A DNA stretch of 14,958 bases from Azoarcus sp. (GTDB lineage: Bacteria; Pseudomonadota; Gammaproteobacteria; Burkholderiales; Rhodocyclaceae), in assembly GCA_031282905.1 (NCBI GenBank), contig JAITCV010000189.1, forward strand, positions 1 to 14,958. The letters are read 5' to 3'. Position numbers and translations under genes: made by a program. The notes under the pieces were generated by a model. That model saw only the letters and a program-made list of their open reading frames with translations. It searched no databases and was not told the origin of the DNA. This document shows positions 1 to 8,800 of this stretch, piece after piece. Every line of letters starts with the position of its first letter. The first letter of the stretch is position 1.

Positions 1-630
1 GTTTGTCATGGCTCCATCGGATTTATCCTGGGTTTTCGCTGGGACGATCGGGTCATACCGCCACTGCCGCAGTGTGCTGTGCAGATGCACGCCTCGCCTG
101 TATCTCATCCAGTTCCGCCAATATGATGCGGCGCAGGGCGAGCGCGTCGATCGTTTCCGCGCCGTCGGCAAGACGCAGGGCGAAAACGCCCACTCCATCG
201 GCATGATCACGGGTTTCGCCTCCAAGGCTGACCGTGCGGCGGGCACAGCGGTATACAGCGATTCGCCAATATCGATTCGATCCCCGAATAGCTCGTGAAT
301 ACCTCGCTCGGGTCGCCGGAAACGCCACCCATGACTTTTCGACAACGATCCCGCCAGGAGATCATGCCAGGTAGATCAGCCCGGCCCGCGCGTCGCGCCA
401 ATCCCCCCGCCATGGCGGATCAACACAAACGCTGCATCTCCCGCAGCAGTTTGTTTCATACCACGCACCCGCGCATCCCATGCCGCCGCGCTTGAGGCAA
501 GGCGCTTGCACGCTCGTCCGGATGTGAATGCGCAATCAAATCAATGGAATGCAACGAAATACGGGTCATGGCGAAAAATTACTATGGCATTTTATCGGCA
601 TCTGGCAGGCTTTATGCGTTGAGAGCGCCG
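1..630. other. Gene-poor stretch, no intact gene recognised
   Basis: No reading frame here has both a recognisable product and a plausible ribosome-binding site. The flavoprotein frame stays open back to an ATG at 544, but those 50 extra codons look unlike the family and a better start lies at 694. A possible decayed minus-strand fragment (53-328) is listed separately. The rest gives no repeat or RNA that I can identify. Confidence 0.5.
53..328 (-). pseudogene. Possible decayed coding fragment, unidentified
   Basis: The minus strand gives a protein-like stretch (VFALRLADGAETIDALAL, then ILAELDEIQ) ending at a TGA at 53-55. Just upstream, in another frame, is a second protein-like stretch (IHELFGDRIDIGESLYTAV, about 300-241). 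The two could be one gene split by an indel near 236-241. I do not recognise the family. No ribosome-binding site or continuous full-length frame supports a working gene. The fragment may be the end of something that once preceded the flavoprotein gene, or it may be chance. Confidence 0.2.
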
Positions 631-652
631 TTTCCGGTTTCCAAACCGGAAA
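631..652. promoter_or_regulatory. Perfect inverted repeat, candidate operator upstream of the flavoprotein gene
   Basis: Ten-base arms TTTCCGGTTT and AAACCGGAAA are separated by CC, giving a perfect dyad that ends 41 bases before the ATG at 694. It has no T-tract, so it does not look like a terminator. A dyad of this size just upstream of a start is typical of a dimeric regulator site, or of a 5' leader hairpin. No regulator gene lies nearby, so the binding protein is unknown. Confidence 0.4.
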
Positions 653-681
653 TTCATTTCAACCCCATTCATATTCATTGC

Positions 682-686
682 AGGAG
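682..686 (+). promoter_or_regulatory. Ribosome-binding site fixing the flavoprotein start at 694
   Basis: AGGAG lies seven bases before the ATG at 694. The protein from this ATG begins about 20 residues before the FAD-binding beta strand, as expected for the family. The upstream in-frame ATG at 544 has no comparable site. Confidence 0.7.
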
Positions 687-693
687 TTTGCGT

Positions 694-2349
694 ATGGCGA
701 ACAACAATGTCGTGGATTTTCCCGGCCACTCTGCAGCCGAGTCGTTCGACATCGACCTCGTCGCCGATGTCTTGGTGATCGGCGGTGGCCCGGCTGGCGC
801 CTGGGCCGGTCTGGCGGCGGCACGGGCCGGCGCTCGGGTGGTCGTGGCCGAGAAAGGCTATCTGGGAACCTCCGGCGCGCAAGCGCCCGCCGGTACCGGC
901 GCTTATTACATCAAGCCCGACGATCCGCAGCATCGCCAGGGCATCATCGATTCGCGCCTGCCGATCGCTTTCGGCTTTGCCGAAACGGCCTGGATCGAAA
1001 AGGTGTATGACCAAAGCTTCATCAATCAGGATCTGATGTCGCGTTGGGGCTATGCGTTTCCACGTACCCAGGATGGCCGGGAACGCTGGGGCGGATTGCG
1101 CGCCGCCGACGCGGTGCTGTTCTTGCGCCGCCAGCTCGAAAAAAATGGCGTGATCATCCTCGATCACAGCCCGGCGTTGGAATTGCTGCTGGCCGATGGT
1201 GCGGCAGCCGGCGCGGCTGGCTGGAATCGGCGCAACGGCAAGCGCTGGCAGGTGCGGGCGGGCGCCGTGGTGCTGGCAACCGGAGGCACCGCTTTCCGTT
1301 CGGGCATGGCGGGCGGCAACAACAATACCGGCGACGGCTATTTGCTGGCGGTGGAAGCCGGTGCCCAGCTCTCCGGCATGGAGTTCAGCGGCCAATATGG
1401 CATCGTTCCCAAGGGAAGCGCCTGCTCCAAGACGGCGGTATACAACTCGGCCACGCTGACCGATGCTCACGGCCAGGAGGTGGGCCGTGGCAAGGGCAGC
1501 ACCATTGCCGAAATCCAGACCGGACACCTTTATTGCAAGCTCGATAAATACGACGACGTTGGCCGCGCACGCATCCAGGCCAGCCAGCCGATGACGTTCC
1601 AGTATTTCAAACGTTATCTGCACATCGACCCGTTTACCGAGCAATACGAGATCGAGCATATCCTCGAAGGCACCATCCGCGCTTCCGGCGGCATCGAGGT
1701 CAGTGATGGCGCGACCACCGCAGTGCCCGGTCTCTTTGCCGCCGGCGATACGACATCGCGCGAAAAACTGGTGGGCGCCAACCAGTCCGGCGCCGGCCCT
1801 TCGACGGCCTGGGCACTGGCTTCGGGTTCATGGGCCGGGCATTCCGCGACCTTGTTCGCGCGCAAGCATGGTGGCCATGCCGCTGTCCGCAAGCTCAATT
1901 ACATCGGCACGGCTGGCCTGCGCCCCGTCGATGGGCCGCGCGTCGATGTGGACGTCGATGCGCTCATCGCCGGCGTGCAGGAAGAAACCTTGCCGGTCGC
2001 CAAGTTCTACCGCCGCGACGGCAAGGTGATGGTCGCGGCGCTGGAAAAACTCAATGACCTGTGGCGCGAGGCGCGCAGCGGCCTCTGCGGCGATGCCCGG
2101 CTGCGCGGTGCGGACTATGCCCGTTCGGTGGTGCGCGCGCGCGAGGCGGCGGCGATGATCGCCGCGGCGCGCTGGATATTCGCCAGTGCGCTGGAGCGCA
2201 AGGAAAGCCGAGGGCTGCAACGCCGCGCCGACTATCCTGTCATCGACGAGCGGCAGTATAGCCATGTCATCACCGGCGGTCTGGATCGGGTCTGGGTCAA
2301 GCGCAAACCGGTCTCCAGCAACGCTTATTCCTATGCGAGGGCATCATGA
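694..2349 (+). CDS. FAD-dependent oxidoreductase, fumarate reductase/AprA-like flavoprotein
   Basis: This 551-residue protein belongs to the FAD-binding superfamily of succinate dehydrogenase/fumarate reductase flavoproteins and the adenylylsulfate reductase alpha subunit. A dinucleotide-binding motif VIGGGPAGAWAG sits at about residues 28-39, with the ribose-binding acidic residue E53 at the end of the second strand. A second FAD contact, GLFAAGD, occurs at about residues 346-352, followed by a Gly/Ser-rich stretch (GANQSGAGPSTAW). No signal peptide is seen, so it is probably cytoplasmic. The stop overlaps the start of the ferredoxin gene (ATGA), implying translational coupling and a two-subunit enzyme in which the ferredoxin passes electrons to or from the FAD. 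At 551 residues it is shorter than typical AprA (over 600), so dissimilatory APS reductase is unlikely. The substrate is unknown; a role in oxidising or reducing a sulfur or organic compound is inference only. Confidence 0.85.
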   Translation: MANNNVVDFPGHSAAESFDIDLVADVLVIGGGPAGAWAGLAAARAGARVVVAEKGYLGTSGAQAPAGTGAYYIKPDDPQHRQGIIDSRLPIAFGFAETAWIEKVYDQSFINQDLMSRWGYAFPRTQDGRERWGGLRAADAVLFLRRQLEKNGVIILDHSPALELLLADGAAAGAAGWNRRNGKRWQVRAGAVVLATGGTAFRSGMAGGNNNTGDGYLLAVEAGAQLSGMEFSGQYGIVPKGSACSKTAVYNSATLTDAHGQEVGRGKGSTIAEIQTGHLYCKLDKYDDVGRARIQASQPMTFQYFKRYLHIDPFTEQYEIEHILEGTIRASGGIEVSDGATTAVPGLFAAGDTTSREKLVGANQSGAGPSTAWALASGSWAGHSATLFARKHGGHAAVRKLNYIGTAGLRPVDGPRVDVDVDALIAGVQEETLPVAKFYRRDGKVMVAALEKLNDLWREARSGLCGDARLRGADYARSVVRAREAAAMIAAARWIFASALERKESRGLQRRADYPVIDERQYSHVITGGLDRVWVKRKPVSSNAYSYARAS

Positions 2350-2798
2350 TCGAACTTGTCCTGGAAGACCGCTGCAATGCCTGTGGCAAGTGCGAGGAAA
2401 TCTGCCCCACCGGCGCGTTCGACCTGCGCGCCGATGGCATCCCGGTCATTGCCCGTCAAGCCGAATGCCATACCTGCTACCTGTGCGAGGCGCATTGCCC
2501 CACCGACGCGCTGTATGTCGGCCCCTTGCGCACACCGCAACACGTGAGCCGCGAGGAAGTCCTGACGCTGGGCGTACTGGGCAATTTCCGCCGCGCGTTG
2601 GGTTTCGACCTGCACGAACCGGGCAGCCATTGCTATGCCGGACAGGAAGACGGCCGCTATGTGCCCGAAGGCGATCGCGCCCAGCGTAATCCGGACAGCG
2701 CCGACGCGGCCATTTACGCCAGTCTGGCGGTCGCGCGTCAGCGCGGTCTGGTCGACATCAGCCAGCGCAAGCCTATCGAGAACGAGATCGTTCTTTGA
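2346..2798 (+). CDS. Two-[4Fe-4S] ferredoxin subunit, partner of the flavoprotein
   Basis: A 150-residue protein with two classic 4Fe-4S motifs at its N-terminus: C10-x2-C13-x2-C16-x3-C20-P and C41-x2-C44-x2-C47-x3-C51-P. All eight ligands are present. The remaining 100 residues are not ferredoxin-like and probably dock onto the flavoprotein, as the C-terminal tail does in AprB-type subunits of similar length. Its ATG overlaps the flavoprotein stop by four bases, so the two are co-translated. A strong terminator follows about 50 bases after the stop. It most likely relays electrons between the flavoprotein and a cellular donor or acceptor in the cytoplasm. The exact pathway cannot be read from the sequence. 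Confidence 0.88.
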   Translation: MIELVLEDRCNACGKCEEICPTGAFDLRADGIPVIARQAECHTCYLCEAHCPTDALYVGPLRTPQHVSREEVLTLGVLGNFRRALGFDLHEPGSHCYAGQEDGRYVPEGDRAQRNPDSADAAIYASLAVARQRGLVDISQRKPIENEIVL

Positions 2799-2850
2799 TC
2801 TGACGCGGCGTCTTTTGACCCTTTTGACCACCACGCTTTTTTGCGTGTTT

Positions 2851-2887
2851 TCCAGCCTGCCTGTTCGCGGGCAGGCTGGACTTTTTT
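2851..2887 (+). terminator. Strong intrinsic terminator after the flavoprotein-ferredoxin operon
   Basis: Perfect 11-base arms TCCAGCCTGCC (2851-2861) and GGCAGGCTGGA (2870-2880) enclose an eight-base loop and are followed by C and six T residues. It works on the plus strand only; the other side lacks a T-tract. It separates this operon from the receptor gene, which must therefore have its own promoter between about 2888 and 3000. Confidence 0.9.
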
Positions 2888-3016
2888 CCGTAATTCCATT
2901 TTCAGCTCATTCGTGACGCGAACACGCGCCGCAGACAGTGCGCAAAGGCGAAATCGACAAAGTCTCCCGAATGATTTGGAAATGGAACAAATCATGAAAA
3001 ACGAGGATTCCCCATC

Positions 3017-5524
3017 ATGCCACACAATTTCCCCGAATCCGGTCGTCTTGCGCGCCGTCGCCTGGCAAGCCAGATCGCCGCAGCCTTGTCGGGCACAGTC
3101 ATCACCGCCGCCGCGCTGGCACAAGGCGATGATCCAGTGCCCGCCGCCGCAATCGAAACCGGGGCCGAAAAAGCGCCCACGCAACAGGAACAGCAAGAAC
3201 AGCAGGAACTCGGCGCCGTCATCATCCGCGCGCGCAACCGCGAGGAGCGTCTGCAAGACGTGCCGATTCCGGTATCGGTCGTGACCGGCAAGGAGCTGGC
3301 CCGCGACCAGGCGGTCAACATCACCGACTTTGCCCGTCGAACCACCAATGTGCAGGCCGCCGAACTGAATTCGCGCCGCTCCAGCGTCTCCATCCGCGGC
3401 GTGGGCAAGAACGTCAACGGCGAAGAATATGAAGCCGCCGTTGGCGTCATCATCGACAATGTGTTCCAGCCCTATGTCGGGGCGTCATGGACCAATTTCG
3501 CCGACCTGGAGAACATCGAAATCGCCCGTGGCCCGCAAGGCACCTTGCTGGGCAAGAACACCACGCTGGGCGTCCTCAACATCTCGACCCGCAAGCCCAG
3601 TTTCACTTCTGCCCACTCGGTGGATCTCACCGTCGGCGACCGCGATCTCAGGCGCATCCAGGGCACGTTGAGCGGCCCCCTCATCGCCGATACCCTGGCC
3701 TATCGCCTGTCCTTTTTCGACGAAAAAGGCGACGGCAGCATCAGCAACATCAATCAGAACAAATCCACCTGGTATGACCGCAACCGCTCCGGCGCTCGCC
3801 TGCAATTCCTGCTCGTGCCCAACGAAGCCGTATCGGCGCGCGTCATCTTGCTTCACACCCGGGCGCGCGAGAACATCAACATGAGTCCCGATATCGAAGA
3901 TCCGGCAAGCTATCTCGACGGCAGCGCACGTGCCGTCACCTTCGGCACGCGCTTCGCCCGCAACTGGTTCGGTGCTTATCGTCCGCTGTTCAACGCGTTC
4001 AAGGTCGACGCGAATTACGTCACCCCTTCCATCGACAAGCAAAACGGTTTCTCCACCGAAGTCAATTGGGAACTCGCCGGACACACGCTGACTTCGATCA
4101 CGGCATATAAAGACAACGAATTCGTCGCCGACAACGATTTCGACAAAACCCGTTTCGACATCCGCCGCGGCGGCGGCGCGCGTACCGACCAGCGCCAGTT
4201 TTCGCAGGAAATCCGCCTGAATTCCCATCCCGGCGAAGCCATCGATTATCAAATCGGTCTGTATGCGTTGTACAACGCCTTCAATTTGTCTTCCCATACG
4301 CCCCTCGGCGTGGACGCTGGGGCTTTCTACGCCAATAACGCCCAATACGCCACGCTCGATGCCGATGCCGCCGGACGGGAATTGCTCGGTGCCTCATTGA
4401 ACAACGTATATACGATTCAAAAGAAAAAGCCGGAAACCACCAGTTTCGCCACCTTCGGCCAGTTGAACTGGCATCTCGCCGAAAAGACGACGCTGACCGT
4501 GGGCTTGCGCCAGACCTGGGAACGCAAGAAAAACACATGGGAATTCGTGGAATTGGGCCGTGGCGCCGATCTTGCCGCCCTGGGTGCGGCCAATGGCGCC
4601 ACCCAGGCGCAGATTGCTGCCGCCGCCGCGATCCGGGCCTCCCAGGTTGGCTCCAGCGCCAGATTTGGTCCGGAACGCTCGATAGACGACAACAGCACCG
4701 CCACCTCGCTCCTCCTGAGCCCCAGCTACAAATTGAGCGAGAACGCCTTGCTTTATGCCTCGTTGGCGCGCGGGGTGAAATCCGGCGCGGTGAGCTGGAA
4801 CAGTTCCGACGGCACGCCCAACGTCACCGAACCCGAAACCGCGCTTGATCTCGAAATCGGCGCCAAACTCACGCTGCTGGAACGCAAGCTCGTCCTCAAC
4901 GCCAATCTTTACGCGACTGACATCAACGATTTCCAGACCGAGCAGATCGTCAATGACCCGACCACCACCAGCGGCACCCGCAATGTCATCGGCAACGCCC
5001 GGAAAGTCACCCTGCGCGGCATCGAAATCGACGGCGCCTGGTCGCCGCTCTCATCGCTGACCCTGCGTTTCGGCGGTGCCATCAACCATGCCAGATATGC
5101 CAGTTACAAGGACGCGCCCTGCCCGGCGGATCTGTCGCCGACGCTGCCTGTCTCATGCGACTACTCGGGCAAAACCCTGCCCGGCGCGCCCAAATATTCC
5201 TTCAATATTGGCGTGGACTATCGCCAGCCCTTGAACAACGGCCTGACATTCGACGCGCACATCCACGACAACTATGCATCCAGGCACAATGTCGCGCTCA
5301 ACCTGTCGGAATACGGCAAGGAAGACGCCCGCCATCTCGTCGATATCGGTTTGGGCATTGGCTCCGACTCGGATAGTTGGCGTCTGGGCCTGTACGCGAA
5401 AAACGTGTTCGACGTCAAATACTCGGTCGATACCAGCACCTTTGCCGGAACCGGCACCTCTGCAGTCAGTAAACGCTGGGGTGAGCGCCGTCAGATCGGC
5501 GCGACTTTTCGCATGAATTTCTGA
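3017..5524 (+). CDS. TonB-dependent outer-membrane receptor
   Basis: This 835-residue protein has the layout of a TonB-dependent transporter. A basic N-terminus and hydrophobic segment end in ALA at residues 33-35, giving a likely signal-peptide cleavage before Q36. A Gln/Glu-rich linker follows (QQEQQEQQE, 56-64), then a plug domain starting near residue 67 (VIIRARNREERLQDVPIPVS) with the conserved IARGPQGTLLGKNT segment, then a long beta-barrel ending in the aromatic residue F835 (TFRMNF). Two cysteines in a late loop (CPADLSPTLPVSC) could form an extracellular disulfide. GAGGA, nine bases before the ATG at 3017, supports this start. Such receptors import large or scarce ligands using ExbBD-TonB energy. 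The ligand is not evident; siderophores, vitamin B12, or organosulfur, aromatic and sterol compounds are all possible. The adjacent redox genes suggest it may deliver their substrate. Confidence 0.93.
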   Translation: MPHNFPESGRLARRRLASQIAAALSGTVITAAALAQGDDPVPAAAIETGAEKAPTQQEQQEQQELGAVIIRARNREERLQDVPIPVSVVTGKELARDQAVNITDFARRTTNVQAAELNSRRSSVSIRGVGKNVNGEEYEAAVGVIIDNVFQPYVGASWTNFADLENIEIARGPQGTLLGKNTTLGVLNISTRKPSFTSAHSVDLTVGDRDLRRIQGTLSGPLIADTLAYRLSFFDEKGDGSISNINQNKSTWYDRNRSGARLQFLLVPNEAVSARVILLHTRARENINMSPDIEDPASYLDGSARAVTFGTRFARNWFGAYRPLFNAFKVDANYVTPSIDKQNGFSTEVNWELAGHTLTSITAYKDNEFVADNDFDKTRFDIRRGGGARTDQRQFSQEIRLNSHPGEAIDYQIGLYALYNAFNLSSHTPLGVDAGAFYANNAQYATLDADAAGRELLGASLNNVYTIQKKKPETTSFATFGQLNWHLAEKTTLTVGLRQTWERKKNTWEFVELGRGADLAALGAANGATQAQIAAAAAIRASQVGSSARFGPERSIDDNSTATSLLLSPSYKLSENALLYASLARGVKSGAVSWNSSDGTPNVTEPETALDLEIGAKLTLLERKLVLNANLYATDINDFQTEQIVNDPTTTSGTRNVIGNARKVTLRGIEIDGAWSPLSSLTLRFGGAINHARYASYKDAPCPADLSPTLPVSCDYSGKTLPGAPKYSFNIGVDYRQPLNNGLTFDAHIHDNYASRHNVALNLSEYGKEDARHLVDIGLGIGSDSDSWRLGLYAKNVFDVKYSVDTSTFAGTGTSAVSKRWGERRQIGATFRMNF

Positions 5525-5545
5525 TCCATGCCGAGGCAAACCAGG

Positions 5546-5577
5546 GGACGCGTCTGCCACACAGGCGTGACGCGTTC
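5546..5577 (+). terminator. Possible hairpin terminator after the TonB receptor
   Basis: The sequence GGACGCGTC (5546-5554) pairs with GACGCGTTC (5569-5577), including one G-T pair. After a small internal loop the stem continues as GCC/GGC, closing on ACACA. Only a short, broken T-rich stretch (TTC) follows, so termination may be weak or factor-dependent. Confidence 0.45.
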
Positions 5578-5588
5578 TTCGGGGGGGA

Positions 5589-5824
5589 TCATTGCGCTTG
5601 CCTGTGGAGAACCACCGAAAGTTTTTTCGCGCTGGACATTGCACCTGTTGGAAAAAAACATGAAGTTTCCGGGAAATGTTCGATGTTGCGTTTGACCGTT
5701 TGCTTCAGGACTTTGACGTCCACCTCAAGAGCGTTGCAAGGTCTTCGTCGAGCATGACCTTCTCGTCGCGTATCAGATAGATACGGGATTCAACATGCTG
5801 GGCGGTAGTCCACCCAAGTCCATT
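5589..5824 (-). pseudogene. Frameshifted remnant of an ORF6N-domain protein
   Basis: Two minus-strand frames together match the ORF6N domain (phage and bacterial antirepressor-like DNA-binding proteins). The first, open from 5824, gives IYLIRDEKVMLDEDLATL, ending in frame at 5729. The second gives EVDVKVLKQTVKRNIEHFPE from 5726 and runs to a TGA at 5589-5591. In the family these blocks are contiguous, with one residue between them. Only two bases remain between the codons here, so a single-base deletion near 5727 explains the break. The expected 'FPEDF-F' continuation is lost after FPE, and no good start codon precedes the first block, so both ends look decayed. It lies just downstream of the TPR gene on the same strand. 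Confidence 0.75.
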
Positions 5825-5854
5825 TCAATGTTATTCGATTACTGAAATGTAAAG

Positions 5855-8800
5855 TCAATCCTCTGTCAAGCCCTCTCTTTTCAACATTTCCAGCGCGCCG
5901 CATTGGCCGAGTTCGCAAGCCTTTCTGGCGTCTTTCTCCGCTTCCGCAGGGTGCCCCAGGAATTTATGGGTGATGGCGCGGCAAAGATAGGCGTCGGCGT
6001 TCTCTGGATTGATCTGGATGGCCGTGTTCAAATCCTCGATTGCCTTGTCGTATTGGCGAAGGATGCCGTAGGCAAAGGCACGGGTGTAATGGAGGGTGTC
6101 GCTCCCTGGATTTTTCTGGATCGCCTCGCTGCAATCCGCCACCGCTTTTTCATTTTCATTTTGCTTGAGATAAACGCTGGCGCGGTTGATGTAGGCGTTC
6201 TCATAGTTCGGATAAAGTTCGATCGCCGCACTGAAATCCGCCATCGCCTTGTCGCGTTCCTCTTGATGAAGATAGGCGAGCCCGCGGCAATTGTGATCAA
6301 ACGCCTGACTCAAGGGAGAAGCCATGCCCAGCGCGGTTTTTATCCTGACCAAAATGCTTTTGACAGGCGGATGCTTTTCGATGACGGAAGAAAATCGCTT
6401 GACCAGATACGCCAGCGTGTTGCTGTCGCCCAGTTTGCAGGCTTCCAGGACATCCTTGAGCGCGAGTTCGAGATTGCCTGATGCCTTGTGGGAAAAAGCG
6501 CGGTTGGCGTAAGACATGGAGTCTTTTGGATCGAGCCGGATGGCTGCGCTGAAATCGGCAATGGACGCATCGTATTTGCCGCTGTTTTGATAAGCCGCGC
6601 CCCGGTTACAGTAGGCGCGGGCGTAGTCCGGATTTATCTGGATCGCCCGGGTATAGTCCTCGATCGCTTTTGATCGTTCGCCCAGATCATCGTCGAGGGT
6701 ATTCGCGCGATTATAGTAGGCGATTGCGAAATCGATATCCAGTTTGATCGCCTGGTTGAAATCGTTCATCGCCTTGTCGTATTCATGCAGGCTTTTGTAG
6801 ATCAGGGCGCGGTCGTTGTAAGCTTCCGCGCTCGGTTTGAGGCGGATGACCTGGGTAAGATCTCTGACCGCTTTGTCGTAGGCTTTCAGATTTTTATACG
6901 CGCTTGCTCGTCCGTCATAGGCATTCCTGTAGTTCGGGTCGAGCCGGATGGCCTCGGTGAAATCGGCAACCGCCTTGTCGTATTCGCCCAGGCGGTTATA
7001 GGTGTATCCACGATTATTGTAAGCGTAGGCCAGTTTCGGATCGAGCGCGATGGCCTGGGTAAAATCCGCCAGACCTTTATCGTAATTGCCCGCATCGCGG
7101 TAAACGACGCCGCGACAATTGTAAGCATCCGCGTAACCCAAGTCGATCTGAATCGCTTGGTCGAGACTTTCCAGTGCTTTGGGGTAGTCCTCCATATCGT
7201 AATAAACGACCCCCTTGTTGAAGTAGGCGCTTACATCTTTCGGGTTGAGCTCAATTTCTTTGTCATAGTCCGCAAGCGCCTTGGTGTAATTGTCTTTTTT
7301 ATCGGCATCCGCCTTGTGTTGGTCGCCCAGGAATTTATAGGCATTGCCGCGATCACGGTAAGCTTCGCCACTTGGCGCAAGCCGGATGACTTGAGTGTGA
7401 TCTTCAATGGCTTTTTCATATTCCCCGCGTTTTTCATGGATTCTGGCGCGTTTCTTGTAGGCCAGACGATAGTCCGGGTCGAGTTTGATCACCCGGGTGA
7501 AATCCTCGATTGCCTCGTCATGGCAGTTTTTATGACTATAGATTAATCCGCGGCGATAGAAAGGCAGCGCCTCTTCAGGATTGAGCCGGATTGCTTCGCT
7601 CAGATCCGCGATGGCCTCGTCTTCCCTGTCCAGGTGGTCATAGACATTGGCGCGGTTTTTGTAGGCTTCGGCAAAGTGCGGTTCCAACTCGATTGCCTTG
7701 CTGTAATTTGCGATCGCCGCGTCGTAATTGCGCAACCTTTTATGGAGCATGCCCCGGTTATTGTAGGTGTTCGCGTTATCAGGCTGGCGTTTTATGGCCG
7801 CATCGTAATCGGCAATTGCCCGCTCGTGATGGCTGTTCGTTGCCCAATAACCGCTTTCGTAATCGCCAAGCGTTTCATGAACGTTTGCACGCGCCTGATA
7901 GAGGGAAGCATTGTCTGGATCAAGCTGGATTTCCCGGTTGAATTCTGCCAGTGCCCGGTTGTGTTGGGTTATATTTTCAGCGTCTCCCATACCGAGCCGG
8001 AGCGCTTCGTCGAAATCGGCAATGGCTTCGCCGAATTTGCCAAGGAGGTTATGGACGATCCCGCGGTTATGGTGGGCAACGGCATAATCCGGAGCGATGC
8101 CGATTGCCCGGGTAAAGTCATCTATGGCTTTATCATATTTGTTCAGTATTTTATGGGAAAGCCCGCGGTTATTGTGAGCCCCGGCGTCCTTTGGATTCAG
8201 CCGGATCGCTTCGTCATAATCCACGATGGCCTGATCGTGTTCGCCGAGCGTGGCATGTTCGTTTCCCCGGTTGTAATAGGCATTGCCGTAGCCCGGATCT
8301 ATCCGGATTGCCGCATCGTAATCCTTGATGGCCTCTTGGTGATTGCCCGCGATCTCATGAGCCAAGGCGCGCTCATGATAGATCGTGGCGTCGTTCGGGG
8401 TCTCCTCGATGGCGAGGGAAAGCAGCCTCACCGCTTCTTCATGATTGCCCTGTTCGCGCGCCCGCATGCCTCGTCTATATGCAGCGCTCTTCGTCTTTTC
8501 CGTTGAAATATCGGCATGACTTATGATTTGGCGAAGTTCGCCTGTTACCTGACGGAGAATGGAAAGGTGCGCGGTAGCATTTACCTTTTGCAGATGCTCC
8601 ATATCCCGGCTGCCTCCCATCGGCAGCATGGGCACAAAACCGTAGATTTTATTGGGCTGCAAAGGCCCCAGTTTTTTGAGCGCGTTCCAAAAACCGACGT
8701 CCTCGCGTTCATGGTGATCAAAGAATTTCGGCGACCATGCTCCACCGATTTTCCCTTCTATCAGGCTTTCTCTGGAAGATTTGGGCAAATTCCGATCCCC

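Noticed and set aside
544..693. 50-residue N-terminal extension of the flavoprotein
   Set aside because: It precedes a good AGGAG-ATG pair at 682-696, crosses the inverted repeat at 631-652, and does not resemble the family.
592..1659. Minus-strand open frame (355 codons) opposite the flavoprotein
   Set aside because: Antisense to an intact FAD protein and lacking any recognisable domain.
5821..5849. CATTTCA/TGAAATG inverted repeat just past the TPR stop, as a terminator
   Set aside because: Only seven pairs with a 15-base loop, AT-rich and no T-tract on the minus strand.
6785..7546. Long plus-strand open frame (253 codons) inside the TPR gene
   Set aside because: It is antisense to highly repetitive TPR codons. 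Its open frame follows from the repeat pattern and it has no recognisable domain.
7634..8506. Plus-strand open frame (290 codons) inside the TPR gene
   Set aside because: Same reason: antisense shadow of the TPR repeats, with periodic valine/isoleucine-rich sequence.
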